Source of the DNA: Moringa oleifera
Lineage: Eukaryota > Streptophyta > Magnoliopsida > Brassicales > Moringaceae
Direction of reading: 5' to 3'
DNA length: 64,000 nucleotides
Assembly (NCBI GenBank): GCA_021397835.1
Contig: JAJFZO010000407.1
Coordinates: forward strand, 1,116,001 to 1,180,000
The translations under genes and the position numbers were made by a program. The notes below the pieces were generated by a model, which saw nothing but the letters and a program-made list of their open reading frames with translations, had not been told where the DNA came from and ran no database searches. How positions within the stretch are numbered: position 1 is the stretch's first letter; each line of letters starts with the position of its first letter. Of this stretch, positions 1 through 10,173 are shown piece by piece.

Positions 1-3000
1 AAATGAGAAATGCATGTGACTCATAACAAATTAGGATAAAAGTTTGAGGAGAAAACCATACAAGAGGAAGAAATCGAGAAAAAAATTCAAAGTAGTAGAA
101 ATGACAATATTCAAACATTTTTCAAAAAATTATCAATTAAATTTTCAGATAAATATTATTTAACATTTTATGTTTTATTCTTTTTTAATTAAATTTTAAT
201 TTGTAAAATGTTTTTCAAACAAATGATAATTTATTAATTTAATTTAAATTTTATTAAAAAATTTAAAAATTAATATTATTTAAGTGAAAAATGTTGTGTA
301 ATAAATTTTAAACTAAAATTTTTCATTAATGTGAAAAAATTTTAGTTATCATCATAAAAAATTTAGAATTTTTTAAAATTTGAAAATATTTTTAAAAGTT
401 TATGTAATAAAAAATTTAAAATTTTATAAAAAAATAATTTTGGTCAAAATTTATTTGTAAATAAAAAAAATTGAAATTTACTTGATTAATTTTTATATAT
501 TGTAAGCTTATTGTCACACCAAATATCAAAGTATGAAGTCAAGTATAATAGAGTCCTTTTTTTTTTTTTCCTTCTAAACATGTTTGATGTTGAATATTAT
601 CATATGAAATGGATTTGGAATGGTGAAGGGAGAGAATTGGTGACTTGATTATCAAAAAAGAGAAAAAAAATGTGAAAGAGAGGAGTGAGAAGCTTGAGAA
701 AAAAATAAGAGGGTGATGAGAGAAAAGGCTGTCAGCATAATACCATGGGTACTGTGCTATCACTAAGGAGAAAACATGAAGCATACCCATTTTGCATTTT
801 GCATCCTTAAGAGTAATATAGACTTTATAATTAAACAAAATAAAAATATATGATTTAATAACTTTAATATTTTTGAAAGAAATTTTTTTAAAACCAATTA
901 TGACAAATAGCTACAATGCTTTTAACACTAACTAAGTGCATTAGCCATAGTACTCCCAGAAAATGTCAAACTAGTTAAAATTTTGAAAATACTTCTCTCT
1001 TCTTTTTTAAATTATTTGAACCATTAATTTTTTCTCTCTTTGACAGAAGTGAGCAACGACCTCTCTCTACTTTTGGTCTCTTTGAGTGTCCATTTCATTG
1101 TTTCATTCAATTAATCCACAGGTTTAAGTTAGGATTTTGATTTGACAAATATGATTTCATAGAATAAGAGCTCCATTTTGTGATTTATACACCAGAAACT
1201 CATTTTCATTTCTCTGCACTCTGTCTCTCTTTTTAAACCCATTTAAAAGATTTTCGGATGATACATCAAAATTTAGTTTTTAGTTAGGTTTCACATATTC
1301 ATGCAAATATGTTAAGTTTCTACAACTACACATTTAAATTTAGCTGGTAATAAAATTTATCTTTCATGACAATATTTATCTTTATTAAATTTAAGAGGAA
1401 TTGAACCTTTTCTTTTTTTTTTTTAATATCCAAATATCGGAGTAAGTTTTTATGTGTTTTATAAAGATGTAATGGTGTATAATCAAATTTGTTTATTTTT
1501 ACATACACAAATGCGAGTTTAAATTTTTCATGTATTATTTACATTGTTAATGTATTATTTTAAATATTCATGCAATATTTAAAATATTCATATGTTATTT
1601 CAAATGATCATATATTATATGGTTTATGTATTATTTTTAATATTTATGCATTATTTCAAATGGTCAAGCATTATTTGAAGTTGCACTTTTTTGTGTTATT
1701 CTTTTCTTTTAATATTTTTGTAAATGTATTGTCTTGTCAATGGTGTATTTGTTTCAAAATTTAAAAATAAAATTAAAAAACAATCAGCTTATTAATTTTG
1801 GAAAGCGGAAGCTAAAAAAGAATTTGCCTTATGTTAATTTTTTTGAGAAAATTTATATATGTAATTCAAATAATTATTATCACACTGTTAGAATAAAAAT
1901 AAAAGTACACTATTTTTAAATAAATATATAAAACTCTAAATTTAACTCCATTTTTAATTTAAACTTGATGTATCATACTGTCCTAAAGTGAATACATCAC
2001 ATTTTAATTTAAATTAAATTAAATCATGTTTTTAAAGGCAATGAAAAATGACAATTGCATGGAAGGTACCATGGTCCGTCACCTACTTCTTTCCAATTTT
2101 AACATATTTGTGTTTTTGTTTTTGCACACTGTTAGAGAGAAAAGATACCCAACTAAACTTAAATCGTTAATAGAATCTGAAATTGAAAACTAAAGAAAGA
2201 CTGGAAGAAGTGATAGAACTTGAGATGATCTAAAATCAATCCAGACAAGAAAAACAGACAATAAAAATTGAATGCATTGCACTGTTGCCATATTTAAGCA
2301 AAATCACAGACTTAATGGACACAAAAGAATTCAATACTAGGATTCATGAGATGTGACAAAAACAGAATTTGCAATTTGCATATTCTCTATGATATGAGAA
2401 CATTTTTTTAAGCAAAAACAGATTTTGCGCACAAACAAACATCTTCAGCAGGTCAAAATCTAGTAATCAACATAACAATTTGAAAACCTATTTTGTTTGA
2501 ATCTGGCAAAGCAGGTGAAAGAAAACCCTGGCTGAATGATTGGAGTAAATCAGAAAGAACATTTCCAAATTCCCAAAATCTCCCACAAAAAAAAAAGAAA
2601 AAGAAAAGAAAACTCCAATTTCATTGACTGAATTTGTAAGAACTAATGATGAAATCTAATTTAATCCAATTAAGAGATCATATATATATAATTGATCATG
2701 TTTGATACATTTAAGTTTATGTTTTCATATTTAGTTTATTTTTTTACCATATCTAAATTTTAACTGATACATTCAAGGATGGGCTTGGATATTCATCAAT
2801 AAGCCATTTATTCTCTGTTTCCCAATTTCCAAGTCTAATGAATGCTCTGCTATTCTCCGCAGGTTCAACGAGGAAAAGAAAATGAAAACATAAATCTAAT
2901 TCCCGATATGAACGTACCATAGTATCGCAAAAGTTTTCCTTCCAAAATTTGCAAACTCAATTTCTGATCATGTCAAAAATATGATTTGGGGAACGCCTTA

Positions 3001-3079
3001 ACTCCAACTACCCGAATTAACAAAAAATTGACTGTATTGATCATCTCCCACTACCTCCTCCCCCCACCACACAACACCC

Positions 3080-3080
<1 letters not shown>
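1..3080. other. AT-rich intergenic DNA, no gene recognised
   Basis: Long A/T runs with stops in every frame. The short open frames here (for example 539-838 on the minus strand) are low-complexity and have no recognisable domain, start context or splice pattern. Positions 2581-2610 are A-rich. The last bases before the C tract are an ordinary mixed sequence that may be the 3' flank of the minus-strand S40 gene. Confidence 0.6.
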
Positions 3081-3147
<67 letters not shown>

Positions 3148-3169
3148 CAAAAAAAAAAAAAAAAAAAAA
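3081..3169. repeat. poly-C run (66 C) followed by poly-A run
   Basis: Positions 3081-3146 are 66 consecutive C, then GC, then 21 A (3149-3169). It lies just downstream of the stop codon of the minus-strand S40 gene, so in its transcript it would read as U then G. A homopolymer this long is very rare in plant DNA. It may be a true unstable tract able to form a G-quadruplex or i-motif, or its length may be a sequencing or assembly artefact. Confidence 0.9.
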
Positions 3170-3236
3170 CTTCACGCGGTACCGTTTAGTTTTCATTTCC
3201 CCAGAATAGAAACAGCTTTCTCGGAAAAAAAATATA

Positions 3237-3881
3237 TCAATCAAGAAAACCAGTCTTGCGCCACACAGCATTTCTCACCTGGCGGAGATCTCTCCCCTTC
3301 AGAGTCCTCCCCACGCCTTCCAGCACAGAAAAAGTCGTGTTAGGCGACACTCCCGACCCTCTCGCTACGAGTTCGTGAGGCGGCAGCATCTCCTCCTCAT
3401 CCTCAGTGTCATCAATCGCTACGTCAGCGTATCTGCTGCTCCTTATCTTCGCCATGGCCGCCGATAGTACCGGCACGTTCACGGGAGCCGAGTGCTGGAA
3501 CTTTCTCGACTGCGATCTCAAAGGAAGCTCCCTCTCCTGCTGCCGTCTAGGGAGCGAAGGAATCGTCCTCGACGACGACGAAGCTACTACGGGTTTGCGG
3601 TAGAGTACTTTACGGTCGTCATCGGAATCCGGTAGCGCCGCGAGGATACCGGAGTTGCGGTGGAATTCCGTGCGGTGATTGCGGTGCCGGTTGTTGTTGT
3701 GAATAGTGGCGGTGGTCGCCTGATGATAGCGATTTGGTTCTGGTAAATCGCTGGTCCAGAAGATATCATCTTCGTTGAGCTCGAAACCGGTAGTCATTGC
3801 TGCCGATGACGCCGGTGGAGAGAAGGAGGAGATGCCAAGCAACCTCTCGGAAGAAGGCGATCGGCGGTGGCGTTGGTCCAT
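3237..3881 (-). CDS. S40-type senescence regulator (DUF584 family)
   Basis: Single-exon gene of 214 residues. The C-terminal block is the family signature: LPPHELVAR near residue 160, then a short Ser/Thr/Phe stretch, then GVGRTLKGRDLRQVRNAVW and a final GFLD. The middle carries an acidic DDTEDEEE patch and Ser/Arg-rich low-complexity segments, typical of the disordered S40 proteins. The N-terminal FELNEDDIFW motif is also family-typical. S40 proteins are small, probably nuclear proteins tied to leaf senescence and stress; their molecular activity is unknown. I chose the ATG at 3881, in the context TCCATGGACC read in gene sense, because the frame further upstream is low-complexity leader containing a GA/CT repeat and does not resemble the family. 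A T-rich stretch and the poly-C run lie just past the stop. Confidence 0.88.
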   Translation of the reverse strand: MDQRHRRSPSSERLLGISSFSPPASSAAMTTGFELNEDDIFWTSDLPEPNRYHQATTATIHNNNRHRNHRTEFHRNSGILAALPDSDDDRKVLYRKPVVASSSSRTIPSLPRRQQERELPLRSQSRKFQHSAPVNVPVLSAAMAKIRSSRYADVAIDDTEDEEEMLPPHELVARGSGVSPNTTFSVLEGVGRTLKGRDLRQVRNAVWRKTGFLD

Positions 3882-3980
3882 GCCTTTATCGTTTATTATT
3901 ATTGTATTTGTTCTCGTACTCTTTTTAGAGGCGTCGATTTGACACGCCGTTGTGCATATATAGCTTGTGTGTGAGTGTGT

Positions 3981-4001
3981 GAGAGAGAGAGAGAGAGAGA
4001 G
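3981..4001. repeat. GA microsatellite in the S40 leader
   Basis: Ten GA units directly follow a TGTGTG stretch, about 100 bases upstream of the S40 start codon. Read in gene sense this is a CT repeat, a common feature of plant core promoters and 5' leaders. Confidence 0.85.
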
Positions 4002-4550
4002 TGTGTATGGATGTGACGAGTGACGTGGATGAATCGGGAGTGACGTGGCGTACGAAATGCGGGGGAGGGGTGAATTGGGAAACTGTGTTAGTGGGTGTGG
4101 GGGTCCAGCCGTGGTCCTTCTCATCGCCGACGTGGCTAACGCCTGGAAACGTTGGGGGCTCTGTTCGGTTTCTACTTCTGTGGGTCCCGTTTATAGTAGA
4201 AATTAGGTCCAGATCAAACCTTATCTACATCTGATGAGATTAGACCGTCCTTATCATTGCTATTGCCCTTGCCCTCCCTCTTGCCAATCCAATTGTGCCG
4301 AGTTGATGCATCATTCATCTTTCACCTTTTACGAGATGGGGATATTATGGTAATTTGAGCTTAATGGAAATAATAAAAAGTTAATTATTTTTGCTTCATG
4401 GATTTATAATCTCCAACTGTGTTATTATGTTAAAAGATTAAAGTAGAAGATGCGCAAAAAAAAAGAGTGACAATAACATTTAAAGAATAATTATTTTATA
4501 ATTAAAGTTGAATCTAGCTGAGCAGTCAAAGAAAAGAAAAGGAAAAAGAA

Positions 4551-4572
4551 GGGGGGGGGGGGGGGGGGGGGG
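4551..4572. repeat. poly-G run (22 G)
   Basis: Twenty-two consecutive G at the left border of the demethylase-like pseudogene, with A/G-rich sequence before it. Together with the C66 run at 3081 this puts two long G/C homopolymers on either side of the S40 gene. The true length is uncertain. Confidence 0.88.
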
Positions 4573-4573
4573 T

Positions 4574-5700
4574 GAACAGAAGCAGAATTTGGAAAAACCA
4601 GAACTTGACGTAGATTTGAAAAAGAAAAAACCAGAACTTGACGTAGATTCGAATAAGAAGCCGAAACAGAAGCAGAGGATCAAAAAGAGGCAATATAGGC
4701 CTCAAAATTATGGTTGAGAGGAAACTAAGCAGGAAAACAAAACCAACTACGCCTAAGCCTGCAACTCAAGAGAAAGCCTCTTCTGGGCAAAGCCGGCCTA
4801 AAAGGAGGAATGTGAGTAAAACTGGCCTACAAAACTCAGGCACAGAGCATATCCCTGTTCCACTGGGAACTCCACATTCGGCTGAGAAGAGAGAGAATCA
4901 GAAGAAGAGTGGAGAGGAGACATCCGCCAGAGCAGCTGTGGTTCATGCTCTGAATTTCAATTTGGGAAGGGAGCCAACAGATGATAACACCCATCTATGT
5001 GGACTTCAAGAAGGAAGCCGTGGACCTATAGTTGACGCAGCAAATGAGAATCTTTCTGATGCAAACCATAGAAACTTGTTTCAGATGAGCAAGTGTCATG
5101 ATCACTGCAAAAGAATTGGACCAAATTTCCCTCACAAATGCAAGAGAAAAAGGATGATCAGGCGATGCAAAGTGGACCTGTCCAATGTGGGATTTTTGAT
5201 CCCATCAGCTGATCCAGATGTAATAGATGGCAGTTGGCGAATAAAGGGGAACCTTGCCCAAAGAAATCGAGCCTTTGCAGTCAGTGGAAAGAAGAAGAGA
5301 TAAAAAAGAGTAAGCTGGTTGTGCAACTTGTTCTCCCTCATGGCAGTTCCTGTATGCAACCAATTGCCACAAAAAGATCTTGGGAACACTGTAAAAGAGA
5401 ATGAAGATGTTAGACCCACTGTAAAATCAGAAAGTACTTTCACTAGTCCAAAATTCTCAGCTTTAACTGAGCCACCTTGCTTCAAATCATTTTAATTATG
5501 ATAATTTCACTTTTGATGCAGCTAAAAGAATTTTAAGTGGTGAGACACCTGCTATGAGGTTTGGCAGCCATGTTTCTGCAGAATGTAGCATTATACAGAA
5601 AATGGAAGACATAGATATCATTGACAGAGAGGTTGATCATAATGCAAAAGGGACTAGACCTGGCCTGAATGATGAGTCATTTAAGGTAACCGAGAAACAG
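4574..5700 (+). pseudogene. fragment of a DEMETER/ROS1-type DNA demethylase gene (left arm)
   Basis: A Lys/Arg-rich open frame (about 4574-5303) contains, in order, two ELDVD repeats, KPKQKQRIKKRQYRPQ, PTTPKPATQEK, KRRNVSKTGLQ, then HALNFNLGREP and RIGPNFPHKCKRKR. This matches the order and flavour of the basic N-terminal region of plant 5-methylcytosine DNA glycosylases (remembered as KKHRPKV, TPKPATPK, KRKYVRK, RRALNFDLE, IQFP.KKKR). A small frame break falls near 4710 and the frame stops at 5303. After it, another clean stretch encodes FTFDAAKRILSGETPAMRFG (about 5509-5568) and continues to a possible donor site near 5690. No helix-hairpin-helix glycosylase domain, iron-sulfur cluster or C-terminal RRM-like domain is present, so this cannot be an active enzyme. 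The family call rests on recalled motifs, not on a search. Confidence 0.6.
4595..4660 (+). repeat. 33-bp direct tandem repeat, two copies
   Basis: Positions 4595-4627 and 4628-4660 are near-identical 33-base units. They keep the reading frame and give KPELDVDLKKK then KPELDVDSNKK. They belong to the demethylase-like fragment, just inside the poly-G run. Confidence 0.85.
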
Positions 5701-6614
5701 AAAACAAAAAGTGCTAAACTTAAAGAATGCTAAATTCTGCAGAAACATGGCTAAACAGAAAACAAAAAGGGCTAAACAAAAAGGGCTAAGCAAGAATGTA
5801 CCTTGGAGTAGATTCTGTTTAGACATGGCTGCCAAACCTTATAGCAGGTGTCTTACCACTTAAAATTCTTTTAGCTGCATCAAAAGTAAAATTATCATAA
5901 TTAAAATGATTTGAAGCAAGGTGGCTCAGTTAAAGTAACAATATGCTGAGAACTTTGAACTAGTGAAAGTACCTTCTGATTTTATAGTGGGCCTAACATC
6001 TTCATTCTCCTCTACAGTGATCCCAAGATCTTTGGGTGGCAATTGGTTACATACAGGAACTACCATGAGGGAAGACCAGTTCCACAACCGGCCTACTCTT
6101 TTTAATCTCCTCTTCTTTCCACTCACTGCAAAGGCTCGATTTCTTTGGGCAAGGTTCCCCTTTATTCGCCAACTACCATCTATTACATCTGGATCAGCTG
6201 ATGGGATCAGAAATCCCAAATTGGACAGGTCCACTTTGCATCGCCTGGTCATCCTTTTTCTCTTGCATTTGTGAGGGAAATTTGGTCCAATTCTTTTGCA
6301 GCGATCATGACACTTGCTCATCTGAAAGAGGTTTTTAGGGTTTGCATCAGAAAGATTCTCATTTGCTGCGTCAACTATAGGTCCACGGCTTCCTTCTTGA
6401 AGTCCACATAAATGGGTGTTACCATCTGTTGGCTCGCTTCCCAAATTGAAATTCAGAGGATGAACCACAGCTGCTCTGACGAATGTCTCCTCTCCACTCT
6501 TCTTCCGATTCTCTCTCTTCTCAGCCGAATGTGGAGTTCCCAGCGGAACAGTGATTTGCTCTGTGCCTCGGTTTTGTAGGCCAGTTTTCCTCACATTCCC
6601 CCTCTTAAGCCGGC
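4792..6614. repeat. large inverted repeat: ~795-bp arms, ~215-bp loop
   Basis: The left arm (4792 to about 5591) is the reverse complement of the right arm (about 5809-6614). Both outer ends begin at the palindromic GCCGGC (4792 and 6609). The outermost 31 bases differ at 4 positions; the encoded peptides differ at about 15 of 160 residues, so I estimate arm identity near 90%. The loop (about 5592-5808) carries unique demethylase-like coding sequence plus a short direct repeat (AAACAGAAAACAAAAAG near 5695 and 5753). It also holds a second, 19-base perfect inverted match, 5566-5584 against 5734-5752. A read-through transcript could fold into a hairpin of nearly 800 bp. Confidence 0.9.
5809..6614 (-). 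pseudogene. fragment of a DEMETER/ROS1-type DNA demethylase gene (right arm)
   Basis: Opposed copy of the left arm. Its open frame (5926-6594) starts at a Met just after the KRGN-like position and keeps KTGLQNRGTEQ, HPLNFNLGSEP and RIGPNFPHKCKRKR. Where the left copy stops at 5303, this copy reads on through RLKRVGRLWNW to a later stop, because the left copy has lost a few bases near GAAGAGAT. The FTFDAAKRIL segment is present but interrupted. The basic region upstream of KRRN that the left copy has is absent, so the duplication took only part of the fragment. No catalytic domain is present. Family assignment has the same limits as for the left arm. Confidence 0.58.
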
Positions 6615-7276
6615 CTACTTGATAGAATTTATTTAGGAAGGATTTTGTCTAGTTAATCTTATTTGAGTAGAGTTTTTAATCCAAAAATATATTTTTATAA
6701 TTTATTATATTAATATTAAAAATAAATAAGATTTTACCTAAAAATATGGAGTTTGAGATGAGGACACATGGAAGATAATCTTCTGTGATTGTGTTCAGAT
6801 GAAAAGAAACAAAATGGCCTCAAATCAAAGACATGCACAACAGATATGAATTTTTAAGTTTTATATCTATATTTAATATTTTTTAATATTAAATTAATGA
6901 TATTTTTATTTTTAAAAAATAAATTTATCTTTTTTACTTTATAAAATTGATAAGATTGATATTTTTTAAATTTCAGATTAAAATTTTATTAAGTATTTAT
7001 TTATTTTTGTTTTTGTATATATTCTTAAATGAGCCATCCTTTTTTTAATTTACTTAACCACATTAAACTAATAAATAATAATAATAATTTATTTTATTAA
7101 ATTATCATACATTATTATTATTTTTATAGATCCAACACAATTAAAATTAACAAAAAAAAAGTCCCAAAAAAATTATAACTTCTTTCAAACAAGAAAACTT
7201 TACCTTTCACTTTCTGGTTAATAATGCAGGCAGGCTAAATTTAGGCTGCTAGTACAGACAAACACACACACACTCA

Positions 7277-7333
<57 letters not shown>

Positions 7334-9660
7334 CAAGTGAAATCAAAAGATTAATTTTATGTTGACTGAATCCATGTTCTTTTTTTTTTTAAAGAAGGAA
7401 ATGAGAATATTTTCTAATAAATTATTATAGTGAGAGAAAAAATAAATAGAATTCATTTAGGTAAAGGATCGAATTATATATATATATATAAGGATTTAAA
7501 TTTTATGTTTATTTAATCTATGTATATATCTTTTTTTTGGAAGAAGATAATTTTTTAATAATTTATTATGATAGTTAGAGAAATAAGTAAATAAAAATTT
7601 ACATTATTTATTTGTTTATAAAATTATCATGTGTAATATCTTCTAAAAAATTAGGATATGTCAATCAATTAAAAATCTTAATTTATAAGATAAATGAAAA
7701 AATTAATAATTTAATGTAAGAATTTTATCGAGTTGGATCCTTTTTTAATGTTTTAAAAATTGTATTATTTAATTCAAAAATTTATGTCAATACATTGAAA
7801 ATATAAGTATTGTCATAAGAACTAATCTTCACTATGTGTTAATTTCAGTTATATTAATATTTTTTAAAAAATATATAGTTTTTATAATTTATTATGTCAA
7901 TACAAAAAATAATAAAAAATATTAACTAATTAAATTACCAAGTATCCACGTCTCTTTAAAAAAGCTCCAACAACAAAAATCAACAAAAAATCTTAAATGT
8001 TCTTATCATAGTCATAATAATTTATTTAATTTTTAATTATTAAATCAATCATTGAAATAAAAAGATTGAAGTTGAATTACGATCACATAATTAATAACAT
8101 GGTAAATATATTTAAAATTTAAAATTTTATTTTCTTTAGTCTCTAATTTTGAAAATATATTTAAATAATTTTTGATTTATTAATATGCATTAAATTGGAT
8201 CTTATAAAAATTTTTTAAAAAATAAAATATACAAATTAAAGATCTTTATACAAAGTTTAACTCAAGCTTTTTTTTAATAATAAAAAATATTTAAACTACT
8301 AGCTCAAAAAATTTAATTTTTTAAAAATGTTGAAAATATTTTTTAAAATTTATAAAAAATAATTTTTAAAAACATTTTAATCATAAAAATACTATTACTT
8401 TTTCATAATTATTTTAAATTAATTTTTAATTTAAATAAAATTAATAATAGAGTTTCTTTAGATATATATTAAAAATCAAGATTTAATTAAAAAAAGTAAA
8501 ACTCAAAGTTTTAAATAAAATTTATTTTTAACAATAATTATCTTTTTAAAATAAAACCAAAATATTTGTTAATCAAATCTATTAAAATATTAAATAAAAT
8601 ATTTTAATGTAAAAATAAACTAATATTATATTAATTCACATTCAAAATTCATCTGTAATGCTTTCAAAATAACAAACAAATAATATACCAAATAAAGTTA
8701 ATAATTTTTAATTCTTTATTTAAAAAATTGCATAATTATAATAATATAGTTTACCAATATTAAGATAAAAAATTGATGTATAAAGTAATTTAAAAACCAA
8801 GAGATTACACTGTTTTCTCTCCAATTTTTTAAATTCACATGTTTTCAACTTATTTTATAAAAAAAGGCATAATTTTAATTAAAAAAAGATCATATAAGTT
8901 TTTTGTTTAAAATTCATAGTTTCCAAGTATATAGGCATAGTTTTTTTAATTATAACAAGATTAAGATTTCAATTTGTTAACTACGATATTTTTAAAATAT
9001 AAATTTTAATTATTTGTATATTTAATTAAAATAAAATAAAATAGATATATTGAGATATTTAAATAGATAAATATTATATCAAACCTTATTCCATGTTATT
9101 AATTAAAATTTTGTGTTTAAAAAATTTCAAATTAAATTTTAATTTATCAATTTATATTTAATTAAATCTATCTAAAATTTTAAAAATTAAAGATAAAATT
9201 CACAGATATAAATAAATATTCAAATTATATTTACAAAAAAATTTAGAATTTTCTAAACATTGAAAATATATATCTGAAAATTTATATTATCAAAAATTTT
9301 AAAAAATTATCAAAATAAATATTATATCTAAAATTATTCGTATTTGAGGGATAAATACAAAATGAAACGAAGAATTCATTAAAATTATTTTAAAGGTATT
9401 TCAACAATAATAATATTTTTAATATTTTTATAATTACTTAAATTAAAATCTAATTTGATACTAAATTAATAAATTAAAATTTAGTTTATTTTTTTAAATT
9501 TGAAAGTTTAATTAATAATACAAAATAAATATTAAATTTTTATATAATTTTTATTTTATTTAAATTTTATTAAAATTTTAATAGTTTACTATTAATTATA
9601 ATAAATTTTTATAATATATTAAATATAAAAATATTTAAAATTTGTAATCAATCAATCATA
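6615..9660. other. AT-rich intergenic DNA
   Basis: About 3 kb of very AT-rich sequence (mostly A/T homopolymer runs) without a coding signal on either strand. It contains one compound microsatellite at 7261-7332. No terminal repeats or transposase remnants were recognised. Confidence 0.65.
7261..7332. repeat. compound microsatellite (CA)n-(CATA)n-(TA)n
   Basis: CACACACACACT grades into seven or so CATA units and then a pure TA run. Likely polymorphic. It stands alone in AT-rich spacer. Confidence 0.9.
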
Positions 9661-10173
9661 ATTTGTTACACACTCTGATTTTGTGTTGTGTATCACTTTC
9701 AACAAAGAGATTAACTGAGTAATCTAAAATGACCGTGATTATCACATTTTGACCTGTGAAACTATCCCTCTTTAACTAAAAGCATGAAATTTCGTGCCAT
9801 CAAGGGTGACGGAGACATCACCTTCTTTGGTAGCTGGTACCACCCTTCCTGCCCGGAATTTCTCGGTTTGATTTGCACGCCATCAACCGGATAAGCGCCG
9901 TGCGCCCACCGGTATATTTTAGAGAGGACCACTTCTCTCACGCAAGAGTAGTCCCTCATTTCTTTTGACATTCCAGACAAGAAAAAGAGGTCTCTGTATG
10001 CTCTTTATTCTCTTCTTCTGTTTTAGCCCGGCTCCTCTCTTCCCAGATAGACCATGATCACCACGGTAATTACGAATCTGCCACTGCATTACTGCTTTGG
10101 AATTTCACTGGATAACTTGATTATTTCAGCGGTAATTGATAGATTTCGTTTCTTGTTTGCTGGTTTTGTGAAA

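Noticed and set aside
539..838. 99-codon minus-strand frame
   Set aside because: Phe/Ser-rich low-complexity product of a purine-rich stretch; no domain, no homologue known to me.
1045..1065. TGACAGAAGTGAGCAAC, resembling miR156
   Set aside because: Lacks four bases of the miR156 core and no pairing star strand lies within 200 bases, so no precursor hairpin forms.
2986..3271. Open frames of poly-Pro and poly-Gly over the C tract on both strands
   Set aside because: They exist only because a homopolymer has no stops; no conserved sequence on either side.
9762..9980. 72-codon minus-strand frame before SNX1
   Set aside because: No recognisable family; it lies in the probable promoter and leader of SNX1, and the plus strand also opens there (a short upstream frame). 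Not enough to call a gene.
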